Below are positions 1 to 8,612 of a stretch of DNA of 64,000 bases, in pieces. Location: assembly GCF_018069565.1 (NCBI RefSeq), contig NZ_JAGPNL010000001.1:62001-126000 (forward strand). Reading direction: 5' to 3'. The DNA is from Streptomyces tagetis. GTDB lineage: Bacteria; Actinomycetota; Actinomycetes; Streptomycetales; Streptomycetaceae. Made by a program: the position numbers and the translations under genes. The notes beneath the pieces were generated by a model, which was given only the letters and a program-made list of their open reading frames with translations, was not told the origin of the DNA and searched no databases. How positions within the stretch are numbered: the stretch's first letter is position 1; every line of letters begins with the position of its first letter.

Positions 1-448
1 GCACCGGCCGGGGCTCGGGGTCGGTCACGCCCTGGTCGTCGGTGAGGTCGTCCTCGTCCACCCCCTGGTCCGGCTCCTCCGCGTCCCGCATGCGGTCCGG
101 GTCCCACAGGTCCTCGATGATGGGGTTGACGTAGTCCTGCGCCTCGCGCAGCCAGTCGTCCTTGTCCCAGTTCTTCCAGGCGCCGTTCTTCCAGGCGTCG
201 AGGTCGATCCCGTGTTCCTTGAGCTTGTCCTTCAGATGCTCCGGGACGCGGATCTTGCCGCCGCCGGCGCCGTCGTCCGCGGCCGTGGAGGCGCTGCCGC
301 CGCCGCCCGCCTCGGGATCGCCCGCGTCGCAGGCGGTGGCGGTGAGCACGAGCGTCGAGGCGAGGAGCACGGCGGCCGGCACGGGGGCGGGACCACGCCG
401 CCGTCCCCGGCGCCCGCGGGTGGTGAAGGACGGCCGTATGGATCGCAT
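1..448 (-). CDS. Secreted lipoprotein, C-terminus outside window
   Basis: Reading leftwards from an ATG at 448, the frame stays open to the window edge (149 codons). The N-terminus is Arg-rich (residues 11-18), followed by a hydrophobic stretch ending in a lipobox-like ATAC with the candidate lipidated Cys at residue 40. After it comes a Gly/Ala/Asp linker and then a Trp/Asp-rich segment (WKN..WDKDDWL around residues 75-90) and a run of acidic residues. It is probably exported and anchored to the outer face of the membrane. The Trp/Asp-rich segment resembles the pro-region of Streptomyces secreted trypsin-like peptidases as I remember them, but the catalytic domain, if any, lies outside the window, so function is left open. 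It is transcribed away from the MFS gene to its right in the same orientation. Confidence 0.7.
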   Translation of the reverse strand, partial: MRSIRPSFTTRGRRGRRRGPAPVPAAVLLASTLVLTATACDAGDPEAGGGGSASTAADDGAGGGKIRVPEHLKDKLKEHGIDLDAWKNGAWKNWDKDDWLREAQDYVNPIIEDLWDPDRMRDAEEPDQGVDEDDLTDDQGVTDPEPRPV

Positions 449-687
449 GGTGGTGACTCCCCCTGTGGTGACGGAACCTGGCGCGGCCGTCGTGCCGGTC
501 CGTGTGCTCCCGGGACGGGTTCACGCGGGCCGGCACGACGGCCTGGAACGGCACCACACACTATGCGGTCGCTGTGGAAGAGCGCCGACGGAACGGCAAC
601 GGTTCGGCCACAAGCACTCTGACCTGGCCGTCATCCGGACGGTCACGCAAGCTGACGTACCGTCACCGCCCGTGCGGTGCGCGGGGT

Positions 688-2181
688 TCAGCCGCCGGTG
701 CCGGCCGCCGCGGGCTCCGCGTCCGCGTCCGCGCCCCCGGCCGGGTCCGGGGCCGGCCGGCGCGGCAGCAGGACGGCGGCGGCCAGCGCGGCGACGGCGA
801 TGAGCAGCCCGGAGACGAGGAACGCCCGCCCGTAACCGGCCGTCACGGCCGCCGCTCCGGCCGGGTCCTCGTGGTGGCGGGTGACGGTGCCCGCGACGGT
901 GACCAGGACGGCCAGGCCGATGCTGCCGCCGCACTGCCGCGCGGAGTTGAGCAGCCCGGAGGCGAGCCCCGCCTCCTCCCGGGCCACGCCGGAGGTGCCC
1001 GCCGCGGTGTTCGGGACCATGCAGAGCCCGAGTCCCAGCGAGGCGACCAGCGAGGGTCCGAGGATGTCGCCGGTGAAGCTGCCGTGCGGACTCACCGCGC
1101 CGAACCAGCTCATCCCGGCCGCCGCCAGCACCAGCCCGACGACCAGCGGCGGCCGGGGCCCGACGCGGGCCATGATCCGCCCGGCGACGATGGTGCCGGT
1201 GACCACCCCGAGGCTGAACGGCACGAACGCCAGCCCCGTGCGGACCGGGCTGTACTCCACGACGCCCTGGAGGTAGAGGGAGGCGAAGTAGAACGCCCCG
1301 AACTGCCCGCAGGCGATGAGGAAGACGGTCAGGCACGCCACCGCGAGCGACCGGGACCGCAGGATGCCCAGCCGGACCAGCGGCGCCGCCGTCCGCCGCT
1401 CCACCGCCACGAACGCCCCGGCGAGCACCAGGCCGAGGGCCAGCCCGCCCAGTGTCTGCGGGGAACCCCAGGCGTAGGTGTCGGTGCGGACCACCGAGTA
1501 CACCAGCACCACCATCGCCGCCGTGGCCAGCACCGCGCCCGCGATGTCCAGCCGCGGTCGCCGCCCCGGCCGCCGGGCCGGGACGCACGCCACGGCGAGC
1601 GGGATCGCGACGGCGGCGATCGGGACGTTCACGAAGAGGACCCACCGCCAGTCCAGGTACTCGGTGAGCACCCCGCCGAGCAGCACCCCCGCCGCGCCGC
1701 CCGCGCCGGCCACCGCGCCCCACACGGCCAGCGCCCGGTGCCGCGCGGGGCCCTCGGCGAACGTCGTCGTGATCACCGTCAGGCTCACCGGCAGCAGCAG
1801 GGCGCCGGAGACGCCCTGCGCGGCCCGCGCCGCGACCAGCTCCCACGGCTGCTGCGCGAGCCCGCCGAGCAGGGAGGTCACGCCGAACAGGGCCAGCCCC
1901 GCGACCGCCGCCCGGCGCTGCCCGATCACGTCGGCGAGTCGTCCGCCGAGCAGCAGCAGACCGCCGAAGGCGAGCGTGTACGCGTTGACCACCCACTGGA
2001 GGCCGGAGGCGGTGAACCCGAGGTCGGTCCGGATCGAGGGCAGCGCGACGTTCACCACCGAGACGTCCAGCACCACCATCAACTGGCACAGGCACACGAC
2101 CGTGAGCACCAGCCCGGCCCGCGGCGGACTCCCCTCCGACCCGCCCGCGGTGCTCGCGCTGCGCTGCTCACCTGGTGACAT
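688..2181 (-). CDS. MFS exporter, DHA2 (14-TM) family, iron-box promoter
   Basis: 497 aa, the usual length of DHA2/EmrB-type proton antiporters. The first helix carries LDVSVVNVALP (residues 38-48), typical of this family, and motif A is present as GGRLADVIGQRR (79-90). Fourteen hydrophobic segments fit the length. The N-terminal 20 residues and the last 20 (Ala/Asp/Glu-rich) are cytoplasmic tails. The promoter region, shared with the divergent TetR gene, holds a 15-bp palindrome (2198-2212) directly followed by an iron box (2213-2231). This implies control by both the TetR partner and the iron repressor (IdeR/DmdR). A drug or siderophore exporter is the likely role; iron control favours a siderophore-type substrate, which is inference. 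The start ATG at 2181 follows a GA-rich stretch rather than a strong ribosome site. Confidence 0.9.
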   Translation of the reverse strand: MSPGEQRSASTAGGSEGSPPRAGLVLTVVCLCQLMVVLDVSVVNVALPSIRTDLGFTASGLQWVVNAYTLAFGGLLLLGGRLADVIGQRRAAVAGLALFGVTSLLGGLAQQPWELVAARAAQGVSGALLLPVSLTVITTTFAEGPARHRALAVWGAVAGAGGAAGVLLGGVLTEYLDWRWVLFVNVPIAAVAIPLAVACVPARRPGRRPRLDIAGAVLATAAMVVLVYSVVRTDTYAWGSPQTLGGLALGLVLAGAFVAVERRTAAPLVRLGILRSRSLAVACLTVFLIACGQFGAFYFASLYLQGVVEYSPVRTGLAFVPFSLGVVTGTIVAGRIMARVGPRPPLVVGLVLAAAGMSWFGAVSPHGSFTGDILGPSLVASLGLGLCMVPNTAAGTSGVAREEAGLASGLLNSARQCGGSIGLAVLVTVAGTVTRHHEDPAGAAAVTAGYGRAFLVSGLLIAVAALAAAVLLPRRPAPDPAGGADADAEPAAAGTGG

Positions 2182-2197
2182 GACGGCCTCCGAACTC

Positions 2198-2212
2198 TTG
2201 GACAGTGTCCAA
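2198..2212. promoter_or_regulatory. Palindromic operator, probably TetR site
   Basis: TTGGACAGTGTCCAA is a perfect 7+1+7 palindrome in the divergent MFS/TetR intergenic region, 17 bp before the MFS start. TetR-type regulators typically bind such palindromes between themselves and the exporter they control. The neighbour at 2415 is the natural candidate. Binding is inferred from position and symmetry only. Confidence 0.65.
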
Positions 2213-2231
2213 TTAGGTTAGCCTTACCTTG
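2213..2231. promoter_or_regulatory. Iron box (IdeR/DmdR operator)
   Basis: TTAGGTTAGCCTTACCTTG matches 15 of 19 positions of the actinobacterial iron box TTAGGTTAGGCTAACCTAA, including the whole left half. It touches the TetR-type palindrome on its left. Iron-loaded DmdR/IdeR would repress the MFS gene under iron sufficiency. Confidence 0.75.
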
Positions 2232-2414
2232 GTGGATGGCTCAAGGGGGGTGGGAGGCGCGTCCAGAGGCGTGTACGGGGAGGGAAGGGCGCGCGGAGGT
2301 GACCGAGCCGGGCGGGCCGGGGGCGGAGGCGGGGTCGCGGTCCGGGCGGTGGCGGCCGGGGCCCCGGCGACGGCGCACGCCCCCCGTCCCGCGCGGTGTG
2401 AGAACGTGACGGGC

Positions 2415-3128
2415 ATGGCAGCGAGACCCGGTGAGCCGCGGACCCGACGACCCAGCCCGCGCGGCGGCCCCAAGCCGAGGCTCACGCCCGAACTGGTCGT
2501 CGACACCGCGCTGCGGCTGACCCGCGACCACGGACTGGACGGCTGGACCGTCCGCCAACTGGCCCACGCGCTCGGCACCTGGCCCAACACCATCGCCCAC
2601 CACGTCGGCGACCGGGACGCCGTCCTCGACGCCGTCGTCCAGCGCGTCGTGGCGCTGATGCCCAACCCGCCCGCCGACCTCGGCTGGCAGGAGTGGTTCC
2701 GCGCGCTGCTCCTCCCGAGCCGGGACATCATCGCCGGTTACACGGGAGTCGCCCGCCGCCTGGTCCGCGACGGCGCCACCGTCCCCGCCGCCCTGCCGAT
2801 CATGGACCGGGGCATCGGCCTGCTCGCCGACGCGGGCTTCGGGCCGCGCGCCCCGCTCGCCTACGCCGTGCTGCTCAACACCTCGATGCTGCTCATCGCG
2901 CTCGACGACGACCGCAAGCTCGCCGGGCGCGGGCGGGGCGAGGCCGCCGCCGACCTGATGGCGATGGCGCCACCGGCCGGCGCCGGGGCCGGGTGGGAGG
3001 CCATGCGGCCCTGGCTGCGTGAGTGGGCCGACGACCCCGACGCCAGCAGGGAGCGGCTGTACCGCTACACGATCGAGTCCCTGCTCACCGGTCTCGAAGC
3101 GGACCGGGCGGCCGGGGCGGGCCGCTGA
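2415..3128 (+). CDS. TetR-family regulator
   Basis: 237 aa from the ATG at 2415 (a GTG three codons earlier is possible). The N-terminal helix-turn-helix spans about residues 22-70: LTPELVVDTALRLTRDHGL then WTVRQLAHALGTWPNTIAHHV, a normal TetR recognition helix. The rest is an all-alpha ligand/dimer domain similar to the TetR_C tetracycline-repressor type. It is divergent from the MFS exporter and probably controls it and itself through the palindrome at 2198-2212. The ligand is unknown. About 30 residues at the N-terminus are Arg/Pro-rich. Confidence 0.85.
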   Translation: MAARPGEPRTRRPSPRGGPKPRLTPELVVDTALRLTRDHGLDGWTVRQLAHALGTWPNTIAHHVGDRDAVLDAVVQRVVALMPNPPADLGWQEWFRALLLPSRDIIAGYTGVARRLVRDGATVPAALPIMDRGIGLLADAGFGPRAPLAYAVLLNTSMLLIALDDDRKLAGRGRGEAAADLMAMAPPAGAGAGWEAMRPWLREWADDPDASRERLYRYTIESLLTGLEADRAAGAGR

Positions 3129-3293
3129 CCCGGCCTCCGGACCTCTTCCCGTGAGGGATCTCGCGGTCACCCGTAACCCCGTACGCCGTGGGGGGTTGTC
3201 AGGGGTGGGGGGCCCGCTGTCCTGACGCGGGCCTGTGTGCCGAGCGCGACACCGTGCGCGACTCGCCTCTGGTCAGCGGGAGGGCGGAGAGCC

Positions 3294-4907
3294 GTGACGG
3301 AAACCGTGAACGGGAGCGGGGTCTCGTGGGAGCCGGGCGAGTACGGAACCGACGCGTCCGTACGAAACCGGGCCGGGCGGGACGCCATCCGGCGGGGCCG
3401 GGCCCTGCGCGACGGCACGGGGGACGACGGCCGCGGGCCGGGTGGTCACCGGCGGGACGACGGCCACTGGCGGGGTGACACCCGGGACGACGGCACCCGG
3501 CGGGGCGGGGCCCGTCCCGGCGCCGGGGGCGGGCACGGCGGGCCGGAGCGCGTCGGGCCGGAGCGCGGCGGGACCGGGCCGGACCCGGTGCCCGGAAGCG
3601 CCCCGTACGAACCGTCCGCGCGGGCGCGCGCGGCCCAGCCGGGCGCACCGAAACGCCAGACGGCACGCGAATGCGCCGCCCGCACCTACGTGCGCGCCCT
3701 GCCGATCGTCCCGGTCCGCGCCCGTGGCCTCCTCATCGAGGGCGCCGACGGCCGCCGCTACCTGGACTGTGCCTCGGGCGGCGGCGCCCTCGCCCTCGGC
3801 CACAACCACCCGGTCGTCCTGGAGGCTATCCGCAAGGTGCTCGACTCGGGCGCCCCCTTGCAGGTCATGGACGTCACCACCCCCGTCGAGGACGCCTTCG
3901 TCACCGAACTGCTGCGCACCCTGCCGCCCGGACTCGCCGACCACGCGCGCGTGCGGTTCTGCGGACCGGCCGAGGGCGACGCGGTCGTCGCCGCCCTCGC
4001 CCTCGTCCGTACCGCCACCGGACGCACCCGCGTCGTCCGCTGCACCGACGCCCCGCCCCCGGGCGTGCCCCGCGCCCGCGACCCGCGCGCGCCGTACGAC
4101 CTCGTGTCCGTGCGCGTGAGCGGCCCCGGCGCGCACGCGCCGGAGGCCCTGCTCGACGGCGTGGCGGGGGAGGGGCCGCCCGCCGCCCTCCTCGTCGAAC
4201 CGGTCAGCGGGGAGGGCCGGATGACCCCCGCCCCGGACGAGTGGATACGCGGCCTGCGCCGCCTCACCTCCGCACGCTCCGTCCCCCTCATCGCCGACGA
4301 GACGGCGACCGGCGTCGGCCGGACCGGCGCCTTCTGGGCCGTCGAGCACAGCGGGATCACCCCCGACGTCCTGGTCCTCGCCGAGGCGACCGGCGGCAGC
4401 CTGCCGCTCACGGCCCTCGTCCACCACGCCGACCTGCCGGTGGGGGAGCCCCTCGGCGGCGCCTTCCGGGGCAACCAGCTCGCCCTGGCCGCGGGCGCCG
4501 CGACCCTCGCCCACGTCCGCGAGCACCGGCTCGCCGAACACGCCGCCGCCCTGGGCGCCCGCATACTGGCGCGGCTCCGGGAACTGGAGGGCCGCCCGGC
4601 CGGTGTGGTCGGCGCCGTGCGCGGGCGGGGCCTGCTGATCGGCATGGAGACGGCCGCCCCGCACCTCGCCGCCGCGATCCGCCGGGAATGCCTGCGGCGC
4701 GGGCTGATCGTGGACATCGGCGGCCCCTGCGGCGACGTCGTCCGGCTGCTGCCCCCGCTGACCGTCACCGAGGAACAGGCCACGGCCGCGCTGGACCGCC
4801 TGGCCGACGCGGTCGCGGCGGTGGAGGCGGTCGCGGCGGCGGAGGCATGCGAGGCGGTGGAGGCGGACCGCCCCACCGGCCCGGTCCCCACGCCGACGGT
4901 CCGCTGA
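3294..4907 (+). CDS. Class III aminotransferase-like protein lacking the PLP lysine
   Basis: 537 aa from a GTG at 3294 preceded by a purine-rich GGAGGGCGGAGA. After a disordered Gly/Asp/Arg-rich N-terminus of about 120 residues, the body aligns with diaminobutyrate-2-oxoglutarate aminotransferases: FCGPAEGDAV (cofactor phosphate loop), IADETATGVGRTG (Asp binding the pyridine nitrogen) and FRGNQLALAAG. In active members the pyridoxal lysine lies in L-S-K-x-I-G-G; here the frame reads LAEATGG and residue 364 is Glu (codon 4383-4385). It should therefore not form the internal aldimine. In related genomes, as I recall, this aminotransferase is followed by siderophore synthetase (IucA/IucC) genes; here the helicase follows directly. 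Possible relic, or repurposed pseudo-enzyme. Confidence 0.8.
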   Translation: MTETVNGSGVSWEPGEYGTDASVRNRAGRDAIRRGRALRDGTGDDGRGPGGHRRDDGHWRGDTRDDGTRRGGARPGAGGGHGGPERVGPERGGTGPDPVPGSAPYEPSARARAAQPGAPKRQTARECAARTYVRALPIVPVRARGLLIEGADGRRYLDCASGGGALALGHNHPVVLEAIRKVLDSGAPLQVMDVTTPVEDAFVTELLRTLPPGLADHARVRFCGPAEGDAVVAALALVRTATGRTRVVRCTDAPPPGVPRARDPRAPYDLVSVRVSGPGAHAPEALLDGVAGEGPPAALLVEPVSGEGRMTPAPDEWIRGLRRLTSARSVPLIADETATGVGRTGAFWAVEHSGITPDVLVLAEATGGSLPLTALVHHADLPVGEPLGGAFRGNQLALAAGAATLAHVREHRLAEHAAALGARILARLRELEGRPAGVVGAVRGRGLLIGMETAAPHLAAAIRRECLRRGLIVDIGGPCGDVVRLLPPLTVTEEQATAALDRLADAVAAVEAVAAAEACEAVEADRPTGPVPTPTVR

Positions 4908-5133
4908 CCCCGCGCGTGGCACGCCCGCCCGCGCCGGTCGGCAGCGTCTTCCCGCACCCTCCCCCCCCGGTGGACCGGTGCCGCCCGCGACGCGGCCCGC
5001 ACCCGCCGACCCGCCCGCCTCCCCGTCCAGGAGCCCCCTTGCCTTCCCCTCCGCCGTCGCCCCGGACCCTCCCGCCGCCCGGCACCGGATCGGGGCCACG
5101 AATGTCGGTGCCGGGCCGTAGGGTGGTCGCGCT
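4908..5133. other. Intergenic, no gene seen
   Basis: About 226 bp of very C-rich sequence between the aminotransferase-like gene and the helicase. No siderophore synthetase remnant was recognisable. TAGGGT at 5119-5124 is a plausible -10 element for the helicase gene. Confidence 0.5.
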
Positions 5134-7110
5134 ATGACGAAGCCCTCACTCCCCGAACTCCTGCACGCCGCCGTCGTCGCCGTCGGCGGAACGGAGCGTC
5201 CCGGCCAGGTGACCATGGCCGAAGCCGTCGCCGAAGCGATCGACGACGGCTCCCATCTGCTCGTCCAGGCCGGCACCGGCACCGGCAAGTCGCTCGGCTA
5301 CCTCGTGCCCGCGCTGGCCCACGGTGAGCGCGTCGTCGTGGCCACCGCCACCCTCGCCCTGCAACGCCAGCTCGTGGAACGCGACCTGCCGCGCACCGTC
5401 GACGCGCTCCACCCGCAACTGCGCCGCCGCCCCGAGTTCGCCATGCTCAAGGGCCGGTCGAACTACCTGTGCCTGCACCGCCTCCACGAGGGGATGCCCC
5501 AGGACGAGGAAGAGGGCCTGTTCGACCAGTTCGAGGCCGCCGCCCCCACCAGCAAGCTGGGCCAGGACCTGCTGCGGATGCGCGACTGGGCGGACGAGAC
5601 GGAGACCGGGGACCGCGACGACCTCACCCCCGGCGTCTCCGACCGGGCCTGGTCCCAGGTCTCCGTCTCCTCCCGCGAATGCCTCGGCGCCTCCAAGTGC
5701 GCCTACGGCGCGGAGTGCTTCGCCGAGAACGCCCGGGAGCGCGCCAAGCTCTCCGAGGTCGTCGTCACCAACCACGCCCTGCTCGCGATCGACGCCATCG
5801 AGGGCGCCCCGGTCCTGCCGCAGCACGAGGTACTGATCGTCGACGAGGCGCACGAACTGGTCTCCCGGGTCACCGGCGTCGCCACCGGCGAACTCACCCC
5901 CGGCCAGGTCAACCGGGCCGTGCGCCGGGCCGCCAAGCTGGTCGACGAGAAGGCCGCCGACCAGCTCCAGACCGCCGCCGAGGGCTTCGAGCGGCTGATG
6001 GAGCTGGCCCTTCCGGGCCGCCTGGAGGAGATCCCGGAGGACCTCGGCTACTCCCTCATGGCCCTGCGCGACGCCTGCCGCACGGTGATCTCCGCGATCG
6101 GCGCGACCCGCGACAAGTCCGTGCAGGACGAGGACGCGGTCCGCAAACAGGCCCTGTCCTCCGTCGAGTCCGTGCACGAGGTGGCCGAGCGGATCAGCAA
6201 CGGCTCCGAGTGGGACGTCGTCTGGTACGAGCGGCACGACCGCTTCGGCGCCTCCCTGCGCGTCGCCCCCATGTCCGTCTCCGGGCTGCTGCGCGAGAAG
6301 CTGTTCACCGACCGCTCGGTCGTCCTCGCCTCCGCCACCCTGAAGCTCGGCGGCGACTTCAACGGCGTCGGCGCCTCCCTCGGCCTCGCCCCCGAGGGCA
6401 CCGAGGGCGACGACGTGCCCCAGTGGAAGGGCATCGACGTCGGCTCGCCCTTCGACTACCCCAAGCAGGGCATCCTGTACGTCGCCCGGCACCTGGCCCG
6501 CCCGGCCCGGGACGGCGACCGCGCCGACATGCTCGACGAACTCACCGAGCTGATCCAGGCCGCCGGCGGTCGTACGCTGGGGCTCTTCTCCTCGATGCGC
6601 GCGGCCCAGCTCGCCGCCGAGGAACTGCGCACCCGCATCCCCGAGTTCCCGATCCTCCTCCAGGGCGAGGAGACCCTCGGCGAGCTGATCAAGAACTTCG
6701 CCGCCGATCCGCGGACCTGCCTCTTCGGCACGCTCTCGCTCTGGCAGGGCGTCGACGTGCCGGGTCCGAGCTGCCAGCTCGTCGTCATGGACAAGATCCC
6801 GTTCCCGCGTCCGGACGACCCGCTGATGAGCGCGCGCCAGAAGGCGGTCGAGGAGGCCGGCGGCAACGGCTTCATGGCGGTCGCGGCCACCCATGCCGCC
6901 CTGCTCATGGCCCAGGGAGCGGGCCGGCTGGTGCGGGCGTCGGGCGACCGCGGTGTGGTCGCGGTCCTCGACCAGCGGCTGGCGACGGCCCGGTACGGAA
7001 GCTACCTCAAGGCGTCCCTGCCCGACTTCTGGTACACCACGGACGGCGGGCAGGTCCGTAAGTCCCTGGCGGCGATCGACGCGGTGGCGCGGCAGACGGA
7101 AGCCGGCTGA
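5134..7110 (+). CDS. DinG/XPD-type ATP-dependent DNA helicase
   Basis: 658 aa, superfamily 2 Fe-S helicase. Walker A is AGTGTGKSLGY (about residues 46-56), the DEAH box is IVDEAHEL, and four cysteines in the insertion between them (YLC, REC, SKC, AEC) fit a 4Fe-4S ligand set. The C-terminal half has the helicase motifs FGTLSLWQGVDVPG (IV/V region) and AQGAGRLVR (motif VI, Q-x-x-G-R-x-x-R). It would unwind damaged or recombining DNA with 5'-3' polarity, as DinG/YoaA relatives do. It converges on lexA. The ATG at 5134 lies 9 nt after TAGGGT, so the message may be leaderless or nearly so; no clear ribosome site is present. Confidence 0.92.
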   Translation: MTKPSLPELLHAAVVAVGGTERPGQVTMAEAVAEAIDDGSHLLVQAGTGTGKSLGYLVPALAHGERVVVATATLALQRQLVERDLPRTVDALHPQLRRRPEFAMLKGRSNYLCLHRLHEGMPQDEEEGLFDQFEAAAPTSKLGQDLLRMRDWADETETGDRDDLTPGVSDRAWSQVSVSSRECLGASKCAYGAECFAENARERAKLSEVVVTNHALLAIDAIEGAPVLPQHEVLIVDEAHELVSRVTGVATGELTPGQVNRAVRRAAKLVDEKAADQLQTAAEGFERLMELALPGRLEEIPEDLGYSLMALRDACRTVISAIGATRDKSVQDEDAVRKQALSSVESVHEVAERISNGSEWDVVWYERHDRFGASLRVAPMSVSGLLREKLFTDRSVVLASATLKLGGDFNGVGASLGLAPEGTEGDDVPQWKGIDVGSPFDYPKQGILYVARHLARPARDGDRADMLDELTELIQAAGGRTLGLFSSMRAAQLAAEELRTRIPEFPILLQGEETLGELIKNFAADPRTCLFGTLSLWQGVDVPGPSCQLVVMDKIPFPRPDDPLMSARQKAVEEAGGNGFMAVAATHAALLMAQGAGRLVRASGDRGVVAVLDQRLATARYGSYLKASLPDFWYTTDGGQVRKSLAAIDAVARQTEAG

Positions 7111-7171
7111 GCCCGGGGCCCCAAGGGTCGAAGAGGCCCGGCACCCGCGGTGCGGGGCCGGGCTCAGTGCA

Positions 7172-7205
7172 GGGCCCCGGAACCGGCGCAGTGGTCCCGG
7201 GGCCC
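7172..7205. terminator. Hairpin between converging helicase and lexA
   Basis: A 13-bp stem (7172-7184 with 7193-7205, one mismatch) with an 8-nt loop. A second, imperfect hairpin lies at about 7132-7165. Neither has a T-run, typical for high-GC actinobacteria. The pair can stop transcription from both sides. Confidence 0.6.
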
Positions 7206-7261
7206 CGTCGAGTCGGCGGGTCGGCGCGTCCTCCGCAGGGGACGTCCGCCCGCCGTGGCGT

Positions 7262-8041
7262 TCAGACGCGACGCAGTACGGCCACCACCTTGCCGAGGAT
7301 GGTCGCGTCGTCACCGGGGATGGGCTCATAGGCCGCGTTGTGCGGGAGGAGCCAGACGTGGCCGTCCTCGCGCTTGAAGCGCTTGACGGTGGCCTCGCCG
7401 TCGAGCATCGCGGCGACGATGTCGCCGTTCTCCGCGACGGGCTGGCGGCGGACCGTGACCCAGTCGCCGTCGCAGATGGCGGCCTCGATCATGGAGTCGC
7501 CGACCACCTTGAGGACGAACAGCTCACCGTCGCCGACGAGCTGCCGGGGCAGGGGGAACACGTCCTCGACCGATTCCTCGGCGAGGATCGGGCCACCGGC
7601 GGCGATCCGGCCGACGAGCGGGACGTAGGACGCGGCCGGCTTGCCGGCGGTGTCGGTGGGCTGCGCCGAGGCGGCCTGGTCGGAGCCGCGGACCTCGTAG
7701 GCGCGCGGACGGTGCGGGTCGCGGCGCAGGAAGCCCTTGCGCTCCAGCGCCATGAGCTGGTGCGCCACGGAAGAGGTGCTGGAGAGACCGACGGCCTGGC
7801 CGATCTCGCGCATGGACGGCGGGTAGCCGCGCCGCTGCACGGAGTCGCGGATGACCTCGATCACCCGGCGCTGGCGGTCGGTGAGACCGGAGCTGTCGGC
7901 CCGGATGCCGGGGGGCCGGCCCGGCAGGGAGCGCTTGTGCCCCTCGGGATTCGCGGCGTCGCTCATCGCGTGCATCTGCTCAGGTCGGCCCTGGGGGCGG
8001 TCCTGGGCAGTGATGGTCGCACTGTCTGCGGTGGTGGTCAC
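7262..8041 (-). CDS. lexA: SOS repressor LexA
   Basis: 259 aa from GTG at 8041, the start that gives the usual Streptomyces N-terminus. The winged helix-turn-helix covers about residues 52-115 ([32 protein letters not shown]). The C-terminal S24 protease domain has the Ala148-Gly149 cleavage bond, Ser183 in GDSM and Lys220, so RecA-stimulated self-cleavage should be intact. It represses DNA-damage genes and itself: an SOS box lies 60 bp upstream at 8101-8116. It is divergent from nrdR. Confidence 0.97.
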   Translation of the reverse strand: MTTTADSATITAQDRPQGRPEQMHAMSDAANPEGHKRSLPGRPPGIRADSSGLTDRQRRVIEVIRDSVQRRGYPPSMREIGQAVGLSSTSSVAHQLMALERKGFLRRDPHRPRAYEVRGSDQAASAQPTDTAGKPAASYVPLVGRIAAGGPILAEESVEDVFPLPRQLVGDGELFVLKVVGDSMIEAAICDGDWVTVRRQPVAENGDIVAAMLDGEATVKRFKREDGHVWLLPHNAAYEPIPGDDATILGKVVAVLRRV

Positions 8042-8100
8042 GTCGGCCCCTCTCGATGGTCTCCCTGCTGCACAACGGTAGTTGCTTTCGAAAGGTTGCG

Positions 8101-8116
8101 CCAAACACACGTTCGA
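8101..8116 (-). promoter_or_regulatory. SOS box upstream of lexA
   Basis: Read on the minus strand, TCGAACGTGTGTTTGG fits the Gram-positive LexA operator CGAAC-N4-GTTCG with one deviation in the right half (GTTTG). It lies 60 bp before the lexA start, consistent with autoregulation. Confidence 0.85.
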
Positions 8117-8457
8117 GTGAAAAACCGTGAAGCGCTCGCTTTGATCATGTGTGCGGGTGTATGGCTCTCGCATTGCCGGTCGGGCAAAAGGGCCTATTGC
8201 TGTACTCTTCACCGCCGGGGTGACCGTGTCGCGGCTCCCGGACAGTCTGCCATCCGGTCGTCCGTTCGACAGGGGGCGGGCCCCTTTCGCGCGGTAGCCT
8301 CACCCCGCCTCCCCGCGGCGCTCACCGTATCCCCGTACCGGCCGGCCCCCGGCGGCGCGTCCGGGGCGCGCGCCCGCGGGCGACACGCCGGGGCGGAACG
8401 CTCGGGCCTGCACGGACGGGAATGACACGCGTGCGAGGCGTGTTTATCTGAGCCAAT
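8117..8457. other. Intergenic region between lexA and nrdR
   Basis: About 340 bp holding the lexA promoter side (AT-richer 8060-8210) and a GC-rich middle. A small hairpin ACACGC-N7-GCGTGT at 8425-8443 is followed by TTTAT. No convincing gene: the small frames present lack ribosome sites and recognisable sequence. Confidence 0.5.
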
Positions 8458-8505
8458 CCCCACATGTAGTGGTTGGATTGCGGTTGCAGCCCATAAGTTG
8501 TGGTG
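8458..8505 (+). promoter_or_regulatory. Paired NrdR boxes upstream of nrdR-nrdJ
   Basis: Two boxes related to the NrdR consensus ACACwATATaTwGtGT: CCCCACATGTAGTGGT (8458-8473) and CCCATAAGTTGTGGTG (8490-8505). Their centres are 32 bp apart, about three helical turns, the arrangement expected for cooperative NrdR binding. A -10-like TATGCT lies downstream at 8536-8541. ATP/dATP-loaded NrdR would repress its own operon here. Confidence 0.75.
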
Positions 8506-8612
8506 ACCCCGGTCTTCCGGCCCGTCGCGATCGCCTATGCTGGGGGCTGCTTCGAGGGGGCCGAAGGGTCTCCCGAGGCCATCGAGTCTGCTGTGAGGAG
8601 GGTTGGGAGTTC

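Noticed and set aside
8209..8463. 84-residue minus-strand frame between lexA and nrdR
   Set aside because: Arg/Pro/Ala-rich with no start signal or recognised sequence; typical chance frame in high GC DNA.
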